NCBI RefSeq assembly: GCF_028858725.1
Contig: NC_084760.1
Location: 79,242,367-79,306,366, forward strand
Length of the DNA stretch: 64,000 nt
DNA from: Colius striatus
Lineage: Eukaryota > Chordata > Aves > Coliiformes > Coliidae
Direction: 5' to 3'
Both the position numbers and the translations under genes were made by a program. Position 1 is the first letter of the stretch. Each line of letters starts with the position of its first letter. Below are positions 24,937 through 37,366 of this stretch, one piece after another. The notes beneath the pieces are model-generated. The model saw only the letters and a list, made by a program, of their open reading frames with translations. It ran no database searches and was not told the DNA's origin.

Positions 24937-27900
24937 GCAGTGCTCATTCCTATGGTGCCTAGGTGCCCAGGCAGAAATTCCCCAAAAGTTTTCATTAAGA
25001 GTAAAAAGAGTAGTAGCCAGACAATTGTGCAGTTATGAGATCAAAAGTCTGTCTCAAATGTGCCTAGAATCCACATTGAAAGTGCCACTGTTGATTGCTT
25101 TTGCCAGAGCTCATTTTCTGGGTGACATGGGACAGCAAGAAGCAGAAAGAATTTCTGCAGAATCACTGCATTCGCTGCCTCTGGGCAGTGACAACAGCAG
25201 CACAAGCTGACCTTATCTATCACTGATGAACGCTCCCCATAAATACAAACAATGCAGGAAAGCAGCTGATATTGCAACTTCTTTGGTAAAACTCTGTGAT
25301 TTAGAGTGTAATACTCTGACACTTACTGTGTAACTTCAATACACAACTCCAGGATTTACAACAGTTCACATCGAGTGAGAACATTGCCAAACACTGTGAT
25401 TTGTGCAAGGCAGAGCTGGAAGAGGAGAAGCCATGGATAAACATAATACATTGTCTTTGCTTTTTTAGCTACTTTGTTAAACTTTTGATATGCCCTTTCC
25501 AGTTAGTTGAGACTTGGGAGAGCTGGATCAAAGGAAACTCTGATGTGTGTGTGTGCATGTACCTTTTTTCATATATACATATGCATGTATTCATACATCT
25601 GTAGCCTTATCTATCCAGAAAGATGGGTGAAGAGTTAGAGACACTTATACAATAATAGTTATACAATCAATACCTAAAACCAGTCAATTATTCTCAAAAG
25701 AAATCCCCAAACTAATGTTTTTAAGATTGTTTTTATTACTCTACTATTCCTACTGTTTTATCTTAATGCTGTCATATATCTGATGCTTTAGAGGTGTGAC
25801 GTACTAATAGAACACAGGTAACAACTATCAATACTGCATATGTCACAGACCTCAGACTATACCTTTTCCTGGTTTACAGCCCTTGGGTACCCACCATCTG
25901 CATGATTTTAACTAATAGGAGGCAGCAAGGAAGAAGACTGGTTTTGGGGGTTGAGAGGCAGAGCATGACAGTTGTTTATGTATTTTTTGTTTTGAAAGTG
26001 CATGGAAGACACTGCAAAGGTAGCTAAGGTAATAAATTTTGCATTCTTGTGTTGTTTGTTACCATTAATTCATCTTTGTTGATGATATGCATAGACTGTA
26101 CCTCAAAGTCATGATGACAACCTTTCAGTGTTACTTTCCAACATCTGATGCCGCTGTAATAAGATATATGAAACTCCTTTGTTACTATGGCTAAGAATAG
26201 AACTATCTAATAGATGTCTGAATGGGAAACACTTAAAACAACAAACCACACTATGCTGTGCTGTAACACGTCTACTAGTCATAGTTTCATGTCATTTCTG
26301 GTCACTTCATGGGGAGAGGAGGTCTCTTTGCTGTGATTCTCCAAGTTTTGCCATGGAAATCAAGGCATAGTCAGCTGCAGGTAGTAGGAAGTCAATGCTT
26401 CCTGCTTGCAACAGCTCCCATCTCTGAACACTCCTCTTCAAGATATGATGCCTTCTGTTCACACTTCACTGTTTCTACAGCTTTCAGTATTTGGATATTG
26501 AACTTTAAAAGACTTCCCCAATTTAACACAGCCCCTGATGCATCTCTAACTAGAGAGGATAATTAGATGAACCAGGCACACAACGATATTCCACTAAGGA
26601 TAGTCTCTGTGGCAAACCTTTGAAAAGCAAAAGATAGACTCCCACTGGGATACACAAAGACATGGTAACCATATGGGGATTGTGATGTTGAATATATCAG
26701 AGAAATCAAGAAAAAGATATCTCAGGATAAGTCAACATATGGTAGGCATCAGCAAGGCTTAGACACAGTTTGTGCTGTGTGTTTCTTACACAGGTCACAA
26801 AAATGCTAATGGCAGGAAAAAATATGAAAGATCAAAGTCTGCACATGAGTTAAAAGCATCTCAACATGTGGGCACAGCAAGTAATCCATGAACCAAAATG
26901 AGCAGCATAATATATTGCAAGCTGACACTTCTAACACCTGATTGCAGCCACAGGGGTACAGCCACCTCAGCTCACCCAGCCCGCCGCCTGGGCTTCTGAC
27001 CACCAATATTTGCATCATGAAGAAAAGAGTAATCAGACCTCATATTGCAGGACAGTCAGCCATCACATCAAGCGAGAATTACAATTTCTCTTTGCCTGAA
27101 GCTTATACCATGCTGATCATCAGGGTTTCTGAAAATACACTTTAAACAAAAATGAAAGTGTTGGGTTCTTCTGCCCCCCTCCGTCTCTTAGGAGTTGCTC
27201 TCTGACTCTTTATCTTCTTCTGTTCAGGACTGTTCAACAGGTCATGTATGTTTCAGAGGACGTTTCCCTTCAGTTGAAGCATCAGACAACAGTCCCTGCC
27301 AACAGCAATATAAATGATTTGACAGAACAACAGACGGGTGACAATGTCTATGCCAGGAATAGTTTCCTCTCTTTCTGGAGGCAGTTCATACATTCACAAA
27401 CTACTCAAATTTGTTCTGTAATGCACTAGTCTATCGTTCAGTGAAAGTGAGTTAGCAATTTCCAAGGTAATTCCCCTATTTCCCTGACAACAGCTCTAAC
27501 AGGAGCCCCTGGGGAAATAACCATTAAGCAAACATCTGTGTACTTCCTATCTGTCAGCACCGCAACAGCTTTGGAAGTGGGGGCTGACATGAAAGACCTG
27601 CTAGCTTTACCACAACCCAAATCCAGCTTTAGTACAGCCTACATTCTGAGGCAGAGGAGATTAGCAGAAACATTGACTCAACAGTGATAAAGACCCAGAG
27701 ATATATACTGAACTGCACAAGGAAGCAAATTGCTGTTTTCCTAAATGGATTATGTTCACCTTGATACAATATGTCAATTTTTACAATAAAAATCCCCCTT
27801 GAGAACCTGCTGCAGAATTAGTATTGTCATCTGTCTAGTGTCATGTCTGGTGATGATACATTGTATTGTCATCTTGTCAAAATGATTAAGTGAGATGAAA

Positions 27901-29744
27901 TGCTAAAATTTCAGCACTTTCATGATAAATAAAACGTATAAAGGCTTCTTCTTGTTTGTCAGCATCTGCTATGTTTTAGTAATTTGGCTTTCAAGAGGGA
28001 AAATAAAAAACATGGTGGGGAGAAAGGAGAAAAATAAGACTGCAATCTAACCATCAACCTTAAGAATAAAGTCACTCGAAAAACAATGGGCAATTTCATT
28101 TTCACTGGAGAAAATGATAAAGCGACTCTCTACTTCACATTCTCAGATGTAAAATCTGCACAACAGCGATTACCTAATAGTTTCTACAATATTTACAGGG
28201 GAACAGAATATGTTCCCTTGCCATAACATGGACCCATCAACACTTCCAAACTACACCTGAAATACATCTTTGCATAGCACTTAGCAGAGAGCACCATTTT
28301 CAGTTAGACCACTGTGATCTTCGGTCACCATTAATATTTATCAAAACCAGGGAGATGTTGCATGTGTTGTTTGTGATGGGGGCCATACTGTAGTTATCTT
28401 GATACAAACTTGTAATCAAGATAAAAACATTTGATATTTTGGATTTAGCTATTACATAAATATCTCAACTGAATAAAAGCCAACCATTGAATTTGATGTA
28501 GGATTTCTGCAGGCAACCGGGGGGCATTCTCTGTGACAGATTTATGTGCCTACTGCTGCGTCTCGCCCTTGACAGCATGGATGGTTTGGCTTGCCCACAG
28601 AGCAGCACACAGGATTAGAAATCATAGAGATCTCTCTCAGTGGAGAAAATTAGAGATCATATTCAAAACACATAATACAGATATCTACCAACTTCAGTGT
28701 TCAGCCTCCTTCCCACGTGAGCCAGGATTTAGAAGCCTTGGAAAGTAGACGATCTAAACTATTTTGTTGTCTCCTAAGCCTAGAAATTGTTCCAGACACC
28801 AACCTTACTTGTGGGTCAGTTGGTTGATGTGTCCCTGAATGTTCAGGTTTCATCAGCTCCCTTCTATCTTATCTCCTTCACACAGGTAAAAAACCCCTTG
28901 CAATCATTACAACAGCATTTTCTCACCAATGGATCATGACAGCCTAAAGTGCCAGGCTCTTTCATGAGCAACTTCCCATACATAAGTCTGGCCAAAAGAC
29001 AGCTTTCTGGTAATAAGCCCTCTTCCACTTTCCTTATAGCACTAAGAGAATTTCTGAAATGTGTTAATGGTTAAGCTTAGAAATCATTATGTTTAAGTTA
29101 TTGAGACAGTTATTTCCCTAAACAGCCAGAACTGGGAGCTGTTCAGAGTTAATGCTTGGAAAACAAGAAAGAAAATGCCCTGGAGTATTAGTAAACTTGC
29201 AGCTTGTGTTTCCAAGGTTGCCAGTATTAACAAGGATGTGAAGGGAATAACAGGATCCTCTTTGAGTGGGATGTTTTAATCATCCTAGTCATGCACCGGA
29301 ACCCCCAAATATTGGCTCATCACCCAAAGAGATTATGTGCAAATGGGAGAGACAGAGAGGACGTTCTTAAACACACCATCAGTCACACCTGAATTTGGCA
29401 CTTATCAGAGGATTACAGGATTTCTTGATCTCATAAAATATGCAGGATAATGTATGTATGTTTATACTATTGCTCCCAGTTTCAGAAAAGTGGAAAGAAT
29501 ACTGGAGCTTGCTGGCTGTTCTAATCGGGGACTAATACTAAACCGCTACAGTGCCAAAACATTCCCCAGTTGGTTTTTAAGCCTTTGACATTACCAACCC
29601 TGTATTCAGTGTTCTCTGCCCAAATACTTCTACTTTAAACGGCCCCAGGGAGCACAGTGAGGCAGTTTGTGAAGGCAGGGAGCAACCTGTTACCCGCACA
29701 GAGAGACACAACCTGGGGCAGTGCTCCGGTCTTAAGCTGATAAG

Positions 29745-30512
29745 GTGGTGAGCACTTGCCTGCAAGCTAAAACCAGGACTCAGAAAGAGAATGACCTGCA
29801 GAAGATTGATGTGTCCACCCAGATGGAGCTGGGTAGCAAGGATGCTTCAGTGCAGGCAGACTACAGGGGGTGTTTAGGTACATCTCTTGCTAAGGTAAGT
29901 ATCTGTGATTGGTGCCACCAAGTCCAAGAGCTGCAGCATCAGGTGAAAGAGCTGCAAGAAACTGTTAGTAGGCTCCAAGGTATTAGAGAAGCAGAGCTAG
30001 AGACCCACAGATGGTTCCAAAACCAGGCATCGGCCACCACTGCAAGTGAAATGCCTTGGACCCTTGACACAGAAAAGCAGGGCTCTGCTTCACAACCCTC
30101 CCTCTACTGTTCCACTCAAAACCAAATTTGAAGCTTTAACAATGAGGACATGGATGAGCAAGGTCAAAGTGGGGAAATCTCAATGACCAATTCACCACCA
30201 ACTGCTCCAGTGGTAACAGGCAGCAGGCAGCATAAAAAGAAGTGATGGAGGCTCATTGTGGGTGACTCACTGCTGAAAGGCACTGAGAGACACATCTGTC
30301 CATCTGACAAGGAATTTCAAGGGGTGTGCGGCCTGCTGGGAGCCAAGATCCAAGATGTGGCTGAGACGGTGCCACATTTTGTCAGGGATGTGGACTACTA
30401 TCCTCTACTCCCCTTCCATGTGGTTATGAACAATATAATGAGCTATGACATTAACACTATCAAGGAAGATTATAAAACATTAGGGAAACAAGTGAAGGGT
30501 AAGGGGGCCTAA
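29745..30512 (+). pseudogene. CR1 ORF1 remnant (coiled coil + GDSL esterase)
   Basis: The upstream part (29745-30131) encodes a Cys pair (CDWC, about residues 54-57), then a leucine-rich coiled coil at about residues 58-88 (QVQELQHQVKELQETVSRLQ). The frame stops at 30131. The downstream part has the GDSL/SGNH esterase block found in CR1-type ORF1 proteins: GDSLLKGTE near 30261 and later DYYPLLPFHVV. An in-frame TGA at 30243-30245 lies just before GDSL, where CR1 normally has Arg (CGA to TGA). A TAA at 30510-30512 falls where a Gln is expected before VVFSS (CAA to TAA). In CR1 this protein binds RNA and assists retrotransposition. This copy is non-functional. Confidence 0.85.
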
Positions 30513-30875
30513 GTTGTCTTCTCATCCATCCTGCTCACCAGAGGAAGGAAAGGAGTCATGAGTTAACTCTGGGCTTAGAGGTTGGTGCTGATGAGAAGAT
30601 TCCGTTTTTTATAACAGGACCTTCTTCAATGACCATAATTTGATAGGGAAGGATGGAATAGATCTGTCTCACAAGGGCACCGGTATTTTTGGAATAGGCT
30701 GGCCAACTTGATCAAGAAGGTTTTAAACTGAAGGACGCAGCGGGTGGGGGTTTGGAATGGCAAAGAATGTGCCATCCCATCTAATAGGGAAATGTGTCAG
30801 AGCAGGAAATGCAATGATGAGTGCTCCTCAGCCCTGCACTGAGATGAGAAGCAGAAGGCTGACCGCCCTGAGGGA

Positions 30876-32990
30876 ATGTCAAATGAGGGAGGATCTTCTT
30901 GCACCCATCCAGGGAAACCAGTCTGCTTGAGTAAGGCGCTGCGTTGCCTGTACACCAATGCACACAGCCTGGGGAATAAGCAGGAGGAGCTGGAGATGTG
31001 GATGAGGATGCAGGGCCACGATCTCATTGCTGTTACACAGACATGGTGGGACAGTTCCCATGGCTGGAACACAGCCATGAGTGGCCATGTGCTATTTAGG
31101 AAAGACAGGCAAATGAGGCAAGGGGGTGGAGTTGTTCTCTACGTGAAAGAGCAATTAGAGTGCATTGAGCTCTGCCTCAGTGGGGATGAAGGGTGGGTTG
31201 AGTGTTTATGGGTGAGAATTAAGTAATGTGGGTGATACTACTGCTGGAGTTTGCTACAGGCCACCTGATCAGGAAGTGAATGAGGCCTTCTACAATCAGC
31301 TGAGAGCTGCCTCACAGTCCCAGTCCCTGGTCCTTCAACCACTCTGATAATTGCTGGCAAAGCCACTCAGCCAAGCACACATAGTCCAGGAGGTTCCTAC
31401 AGATTGTTGATGACAACTTCCTGTCACAAATGGTCAAGGAGCCAACAAGGAGAGATGTGCTACTGGAACTGGTGCTGACAAATAAAGGATGTCTGGCTCG
31501 GGATGTGAAGGTTGGAGGCAACCTTGGCTGCAGTGACCATGAGACAATGGAGTTCAAGATCCTGTGTGGAAGAAGCAGGGCACCAGGTCAGGTTTTAGCC
31601 CTGGACTTCAGGTGAGCTGACTTTGGCCTCTTCAAAGACCTGCTTGGAAGAATCTCATGGGATAGGATTCTAGACTGTAGAAGTGCCCAACATGGCTGGT
31701 CAATCTTCAAGCACCACTTCCTCCAAGCCCAGGATCAGTGTGTCCCCACAAGTAGAAAATCAGGAAAAAGAAGCAAGAGCCTAAGTGGATGAAAAAAGAA
31801 CTACTAGAACTACTCAAGGAGAAGAAATCTATGTAAAGCGGAAAAAGGGCCCAGTTGTTTGGGAAGAGTATAGGAACAGGAAATCCTGTTTGACCAACCT
31901 GATAGCCTTCTATGAGAGCATAACTGGCTGGCTAGATGAGGGGAGAGCAGCAGATGTCATCTACCTTGACTTCAGTAAGGCTTTTGACACTGTCTCCCAC
32001 AACATCCTCATCAGAAAGTTCAGGCAGTGTGGCTTGGATGAGTGGACAGTGAGGTGGATCAAGAGCTGGCTGAATGACAGAGCCTAGAGAGTGGTGATCA
32101 GTGGCACAGAATCGAGTTGGAGGCCTGTGGCCAGTGGAGTTCCACAGGGATTGGTTCTGGGTCCAGTCTTGTTCAACGTCTTCATCGACAACCTGGATGA
32201 GGGGACAGAGTGTACCCTCAGCAAGTTCCCTGATAACAGCAAACTGGGAGGCCTGGCTGATTCCCCAGAAGGCTGTGCTGCCATTCAGTGGGTTCTCAAC
32301 GGGCTTGAGAGTTGGGCAGAGAGAAGCCTCGTGAGGTTCAATAAGGACAAGTGCAGAGTCCTGCATCTGGGAAGGAACAACCCCATGCACCAGTACAGGC
32401 TGGGAGTCAAACTGCTGAAGAGCAGCTCTGCAGAGAGAGACCTGGGAGTCCTGATTGATAATAAACTAACCATGAGCCAGCAATGTGCCCTCGTGGCCAA
32501 GAAGGCCAATGGCATCCTGGGATGCATCAAGCAGAGTGTGGCCAGCAGGTCAAGGGACCTTCTCTCTCTCTACTCTGCCCTGGTGAGACCTCATCTGGAT
32601 TCCTGTGTCCAGTTTTGTGCTTCCCAGCTCAAAAGGGACAGAGAACTGCTGGAGAGAGTCCAGTGCAGGGCCACCAAGATGATCAGGGGACTGGAGCATC
32701 TTCCTTATAAGGAAAGGCTGCAGGAACTGGGGCTGTTTAGTCTGGAGAAGACTGTGAGGGTTCTCATTAATACTTAAAAGTATTTAAATATGTATGTCAA
32801 GAGGGTGGGTCAACACCTTTTTCTGATAGTGTTCAGTGATAGGAGTAGGGGTAATGGACATAAGCTGGAACATGAAAAGTTTCACTTAAGGAAAAACTTC
32901 TTTCCTGTGAGGGTGAGAGAGCCCTGGCACAGGCTGCCCAGGGAGGGTGTGGAGTTTTTTTTGTCTGGAGGTTTTCAAAACCTGCCTTGA
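30876..32990 (+). pseudogene. CR1 ORF2 remnant (endonuclease-reverse transcriptase)
   Basis: The endonuclease part begins LYTNAHSLGNKQEEL (around 30950). Its catalytic Glu in the TETWW motif reads Gln (TQTWW; codon CAG at 31038-31040). The MGD of the MGDFN metal-binding motif is deleted at about 31333, shifting the frame. A stop (TAA) ends the first segment at 31224-31226. The reverse transcriptase resumes with motif A, YLDFSKAFDTVSH (about 31960-32000). A TAG at 32085-32087 follows, then GVPQG, and the active-site FADD box is FPDN at 32226-32237, losing its second Asp. The fingers-side RT segment before motif A is missing. The C-terminal region runs to about 32990 through a stop at 32775-32777. 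Three catalytic sites are lost independently, so it is inactive. Confidence 0.9.
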
Positions 32991-33097
32991 CACGTTCCTG
33001 TGTGACCTGATCTAGGTGAACCTGCTTTAGCAGGAGGCTGGACTAGATGACCTTTAAAGCTCCCTTGCAACCCCTAACGTTCTGTGATTCTATGATT

Positions 33098-36000
33098 AAT
33101 AAAACCCTATTTATCTGTTTAAACTGAGTATCACTATTAATAAGATAGGTCTATAAAAGAGTCACCTCCATTATGTGATGCTGAAATCTGAGCAGCAATA
33201 AAACTACACTATATCAGCACCTTAGCAAAAATATATTTTCACCCAGCAGCTGATAACAGAACGTGATAATGCCCTGTCTAAATTAAAACAAGGATATTTA
33301 TGTAGTAGTCTAGCACAGAGCACACAGCATGAAGAAAACACCTGTCAGCAATACATCTATTTCTATCACATTCTTATTTCTTAAAATAAACATTGTACGT
33401 GTTCATTTCATCAAACTGTTAGACAGCAAGACCTTTTGAGATCCTTATAGTGGCGTTAGTTTAATGCATTGCAATGATGGATTGATAGTAAATTGCCTTG
33501 TTAAGCAGAATGGACTTGCAGAACTGCACTGGGGAGCCTCAGGTGTGCCTTAGGCAAATTTCTAATACTCTTACAATGCTTCTTATTGATACATCCAAGT
33601 ACATTTGTCTGTGTGTGACCTCTTTATACATGCTGTGCCTAATGAAACAATGAAATGAGGCTGCAAAATGGCTATTTATCAGAAAGAAATACCTCTGAAT
33701 AGAGGCCTTCCTGTGAATGCAGTCTTCACAGCATGGGCAATTAGGAGTAATTGTTGCTAGTATCACTTTTATATGGTTTTCAAGTAGCAAACCTGGAATC
33801 TGCATCTAATCTCACTACCCAAGAATACAACCATCTACATTTTCAAAGCTCACAAATTCTCTCAATCAAATTAGGGATTTCTCATTAGCAATGTGTGTGT
33901 GCATGAATACAGCTGACCTCCTTGTAGCTGTTTGCCTACATCAGGTATGCATAAATATGTGCAAGTATTCATGACCTATGGGCAAAGAAGTCTTTCTATT
34001 AAACAAGCACAGCTGTTAACAACCTGTGTTGTTGCCCTGCCTGTGAGCTCCAGGCAGTAGGTCACACAAATTGAAAATAACCAAGGCATGAGGCAGATGG
34101 GGACAGACACATTGGAGAGCAACTGCTCTCCATTAGGATGACCAAAACCCTTCCATATCTGTGCTTCCCTGGCTGGGGGGCAGGTCGATTACCTGGAAAC
34201 AGCACATACGAACTCTGAACAGCACCTCTTGTCTTCTAAAAACCAGACCACAAGTGGTAGTTAAGGGCTATGAATGAAACCGGGGACAGAAAAGCAAGTC
34301 TCAGGTAAAAGCACATGGATGACCTGACAGATCTGAAAATGTAAAAGCTGTTCCACAGTGCATACACGCATGTCTCGTCTCTGTTTCCTACTTGCTAAAC
34401 ACACAATAGGAAAATTTAGGATGGATTTTGTAGAATAAAGAATTACATCACAAATATATTTGTGTGCCTTGAAGTCAATGAGCACGAGTATATCAGCGAT
34501 CTTAATTGATATAATACATTTAGGTTTCCAAAAAGCTTTTGAAAAGGTTCTTCAGAGAATCTCACCCAATGAGCTACCACCAGACAGGATACCAGAGCAG
34601 GGAGGCTCTATTGCTCACCAAGGCTGCAAGACACTGAGCTGTCATAGAATGTAGAATGTCCTGTCATAAAGAAATAACCATTCAAACAACAGAAAACCAA
34701 ATAGATCTTTTATATTCCAGTAATATCTCTCTCTTGTCAATTTGACTTTTATCCCAGATGGTAGTATTTCAGTGCTAAGCACTATCACTATCTCCCTTAT
34801 ATACACTGTGAATCTTCATATTCCAAAAATCACAGGGAGGTGTTTGATCAAGCAGAGCTCCAGAAGTGAGTATTTCCACAAAGACATCGATAACAAATGG
34901 CTCATGTCCTCTCTAAGCCAGAAGGGAACCTGCGCAGTAGTCAGGTTGTTGCTGAAGGGAATGAAGACTTGTGAATATTTCAGTTTCTCCCTTAGTCATG
35001 TAGTCTTTAAGAAAAAAGCTTAACAATTTAAATGTCAATCTTCAAATGTAACATCTTAAAAAGCAGACAACAGAGTTGTTCATAAATGAGACTAAATTTG
35101 TCACTGCATAGTCTGGACACATGCAAACTCTCAGTGACTCAGCTGCATTAAGGGATATTTTTGTGATGCATCCATTCTTATTAAATGGGATATACTTTTT
35201 TTTCTACACACTTTGATGCTTCTGATGATTTTCAAGACAAATCCCACACACTTTTCTAGCTATAGAGAGTCAGCATATTAGTGGGAGAGGAAAAGAGTAT
35301 GGCAAAGCACAGAAATATAGAGACTTACATGATTATCTTTGCTTTGAGCTACTGTGCAACCATTGCCTACTCTCCAGATGTCATTTGCTGAGCACAGCCT
35401 ATAAGGATATTTAAGCAGCAGTTAAATGGAGGACAAATCACAAAATGAATAAGTAACAGAAACGTCCTGTTTATGTGCATTTTGCTCTGTATAAAAAGGA
35501 GATAAAGTGACTGTGATTTGACTTGTATCTAGTCTTTCCAACTTAAACAATGTGTCACGGTGTTTTAAGTTTCAATTGCCACTGTTCATCAACATGTGAG
35601 TCCATCACTTCTGATCAGGAACAACTTGGAAATAAATCCTCAGGCTGTAGCATTTGAACTGATTCTGCACTCTGCCACTGTTTGGAAAGGCAGCTGAATT
35701 TTGACTTCAGTTTGCACTCTCTTCATGACCCCTATCTGATGATGATTTTAAAAGCCTAAGCACAAATTTTATCCTTACCAGAGCAAGGAGAAAGAATAAT
35801 TCTTCTTAGCTTTGTTCTCATGCAGCTTTTCTTTCCGTACTTTGTAACTACTTTGTCTCCTATTACAATATATCCAACACTACCTATGAACTGCATTATT
35901 GTGAACACAATCAAAATTTTGCCTGTGGCCTGCAATGGAAATTGCCCAAAGCCCTCAAGAGGTCGCTGATCTGTCATGATGGAGCAAAAAACATTTACCT

Positions 36001-36761
36001 TCTTTTTAACTTGGACACATGGCCTAGGAATGCAGGTGGTTTCTGCATGTGCTACTTCTCATTGACTGGATTATACAACTTTCTGGCTTACATTCAGCCT
36101 GTACTCCGTTAGGCAAATACCATGTCAAAAGTAAGGCTTCCTAGCATCAGTATTCCTCTGTTAGAAATGTCACGATTTAGTAACTGAAGTGAGTGGCAAC
36201 CAATGCTCCAGAACTCATACATTCACTGTTTTAAAATGGACAGCAGAATCTGACACTTAAAAAATCCCTTTTTTACTCTAAAAAGCTAATAATAACCATT
36301 AAACTTATTAACTAGCATATGGCAAATTGACACAAAAAATAAATCAGGCCTAATTATATTACAGTATTGTATGGCTGGCTGTGGTACCTCAGCTTGACTC
36401 CACAACTTGTTTTCATACTTCCATCTTTTGAGGTTGAACTCTCCACTAATAGCATGACACACCTACAACTGCTTCAAAGATTCACAATAGAGGAATGTAT
36501 TGTTACTGGAACAGTCACTGCTTTAGAGTGTGAAGTTCTGAAATCCAGGGAAGGCTTACAAAAATTATTTTCAATATGTGAGGCTGATTAGCCAGGCAGA
36601 TAAAGGTCTAATATTAATGAATCAAAGACTCAGTGCTCCAACATTTCATGGCAGTTCAAAGGAAATAGAGTGCTAAATATCTGAAAAATCACGTTTTTTT
36701 TGGTTCGTTTGAAAACAATTTCCCCAGACTCAAAACACATGCCCATTTTTAAGCCAGTAAA
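33098..36761. other. non-coding stretch between two CR1 copies
   Basis: This is unique-looking AT-rich DNA separating the large CR1 from the second fragment. The only gene-like item is a minus-strand exon candidate at 35779-35977. I saw no CpG island, RNA gene or further repeat tail. Confidence 0.55.
35779..35977 (-). other. candidate minus-strand exon with a membrane segment
   Basis: From an ATG at 35977 the frame reads MTDQRPLEGFGQFPLQATGK, then a hydrophobic stretch of about 20 residues (about 21-40, ILIVFTIMQFIGSVGYIVIG), then a strongly basic stretch (KVVTKYGKKS...). Coding potential stops at a good donor, CTCTG then GTAAGG (35773-35778 on plus). An alternative acceptor ending ATGACAG lies right at the ATG. 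The composition is that of a single-pass membrane protein with the basic side after the helix. I do not recognise the family. It lies on the same strand as BTBD9, about 10 kb past its stop. It may be chance. Confidence 0.18.
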
Positions 36762-37366
36762 GTGCCCTCATGGCCAAGAAGGCCAATGGCATTCTGGGAT
36801 GCATCAGGAAGCGTATGGCCAGCAGGTTGAGAGAGGTTCTTCTCCCCCTCTACTCTGCCCTGGTGAGGCCTCATCTGGATTCCTGTGTCCAGTTCTGTGC
36901 TTCCCAGCTCAAGAGGGACAGGGAAGTGCTGGAATGAGTCCAGCACAGGGCCACCAAGATGATCAGGGGACTGGAGCATCTTCCTTATGATGAAAGGCTG
37001 TGGAACCTGGAGCTGTTCAGCCTGGAGGAGACTGAGGGGGGATCTCAATACTTGCCAGCATTTACAAGGTGCATGACAAGAGGATGGGTCAACATTTTTT
37101 TTCTGTAGTGTCCAGTTATAAGACTAGGGGTAATGGACAAAAGTTGGAACACAAAAAAGCTGCACTTAAGGAAGAACTTTCCTGTGAGGGTGAGGGTGCC
37201 CTAGCACAGGCTGCTCAGGGAGAGTGTGGAGTCTCATTCTCTAGAGGTTTTCAAAACCCGTCTGGACGTGTTCCTTGGTGACCTAGGCGGACCTGCTTGA
37301 GCAGGGGGATGGACTAGATGATCTCTAGAGGTCCCTTCCAACCCCCTCCATTCTGTGATTCTGTGA
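36762..37366 (+). mobile_element. CR1 LINE 3' fragment
   Basis: This is a 5'-truncated CR1 copy in the same orientation as the larger one. It starts inside the RT C-terminal region ([16 protein letters not shown] frame) and ends TTCTGTGATTCTGTGA near 37366. An in-frame TGA at 36935-36937 replaces an Arg codon. It is collinear with 32485-33097 of the larger element. Severe 5' truncation is the normal outcome of CR1 insertion. Confidence 0.95.

Larger units (their letters stand above)
18112..29599. other. long non-coding stretch, no gene recognised
   Basis: This is AT-rich DNA without CpG islands. The longest open frames (for example 23208-23579 plus, 18673-18993 minus) show no domain and no good splice borders. 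It includes a short GT-rich tract at 25542-25556, an 8-bp-stem hairpin at 24908-24936, a homeodomain-motif cluster at 23301-23340, and a microexon-like segment at 23958-23993. Confidence 0.55.
29600..33097 (+). mobile_element. CR1 LINE, near full span but internally deleted and dead
   Basis: A CR1 non-LTR retrotransposon lies in plus orientation. In order it holds a 5' leader (start approximate), ORF1 remnant with coiled coil and GDSL esterase, ORF2 remnant with APE-type endonuclease and reverse transcriptase, and a 3' UTR ending CAACCCCTAACGTTCTGTGA, then TTCTATGATT at 33097. Full CR1 elements are about 4.5 kb; this one is about 3.5 kb. Much of the shortfall is explained by a jump near 31880 from the endonuclease-RT linker straight to the sequence just before RT motif A. 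Several nonsense changes look like C-to-T decay. There is no visible target-site duplication, as is usual for CR1. It cannot encode working proteins. Confidence 0.95.

Noticed and set aside
31932..32390. 152-codon minus-strand frame
   Set aside because: Antisense shadow of the CR1 reverse transcriptase.
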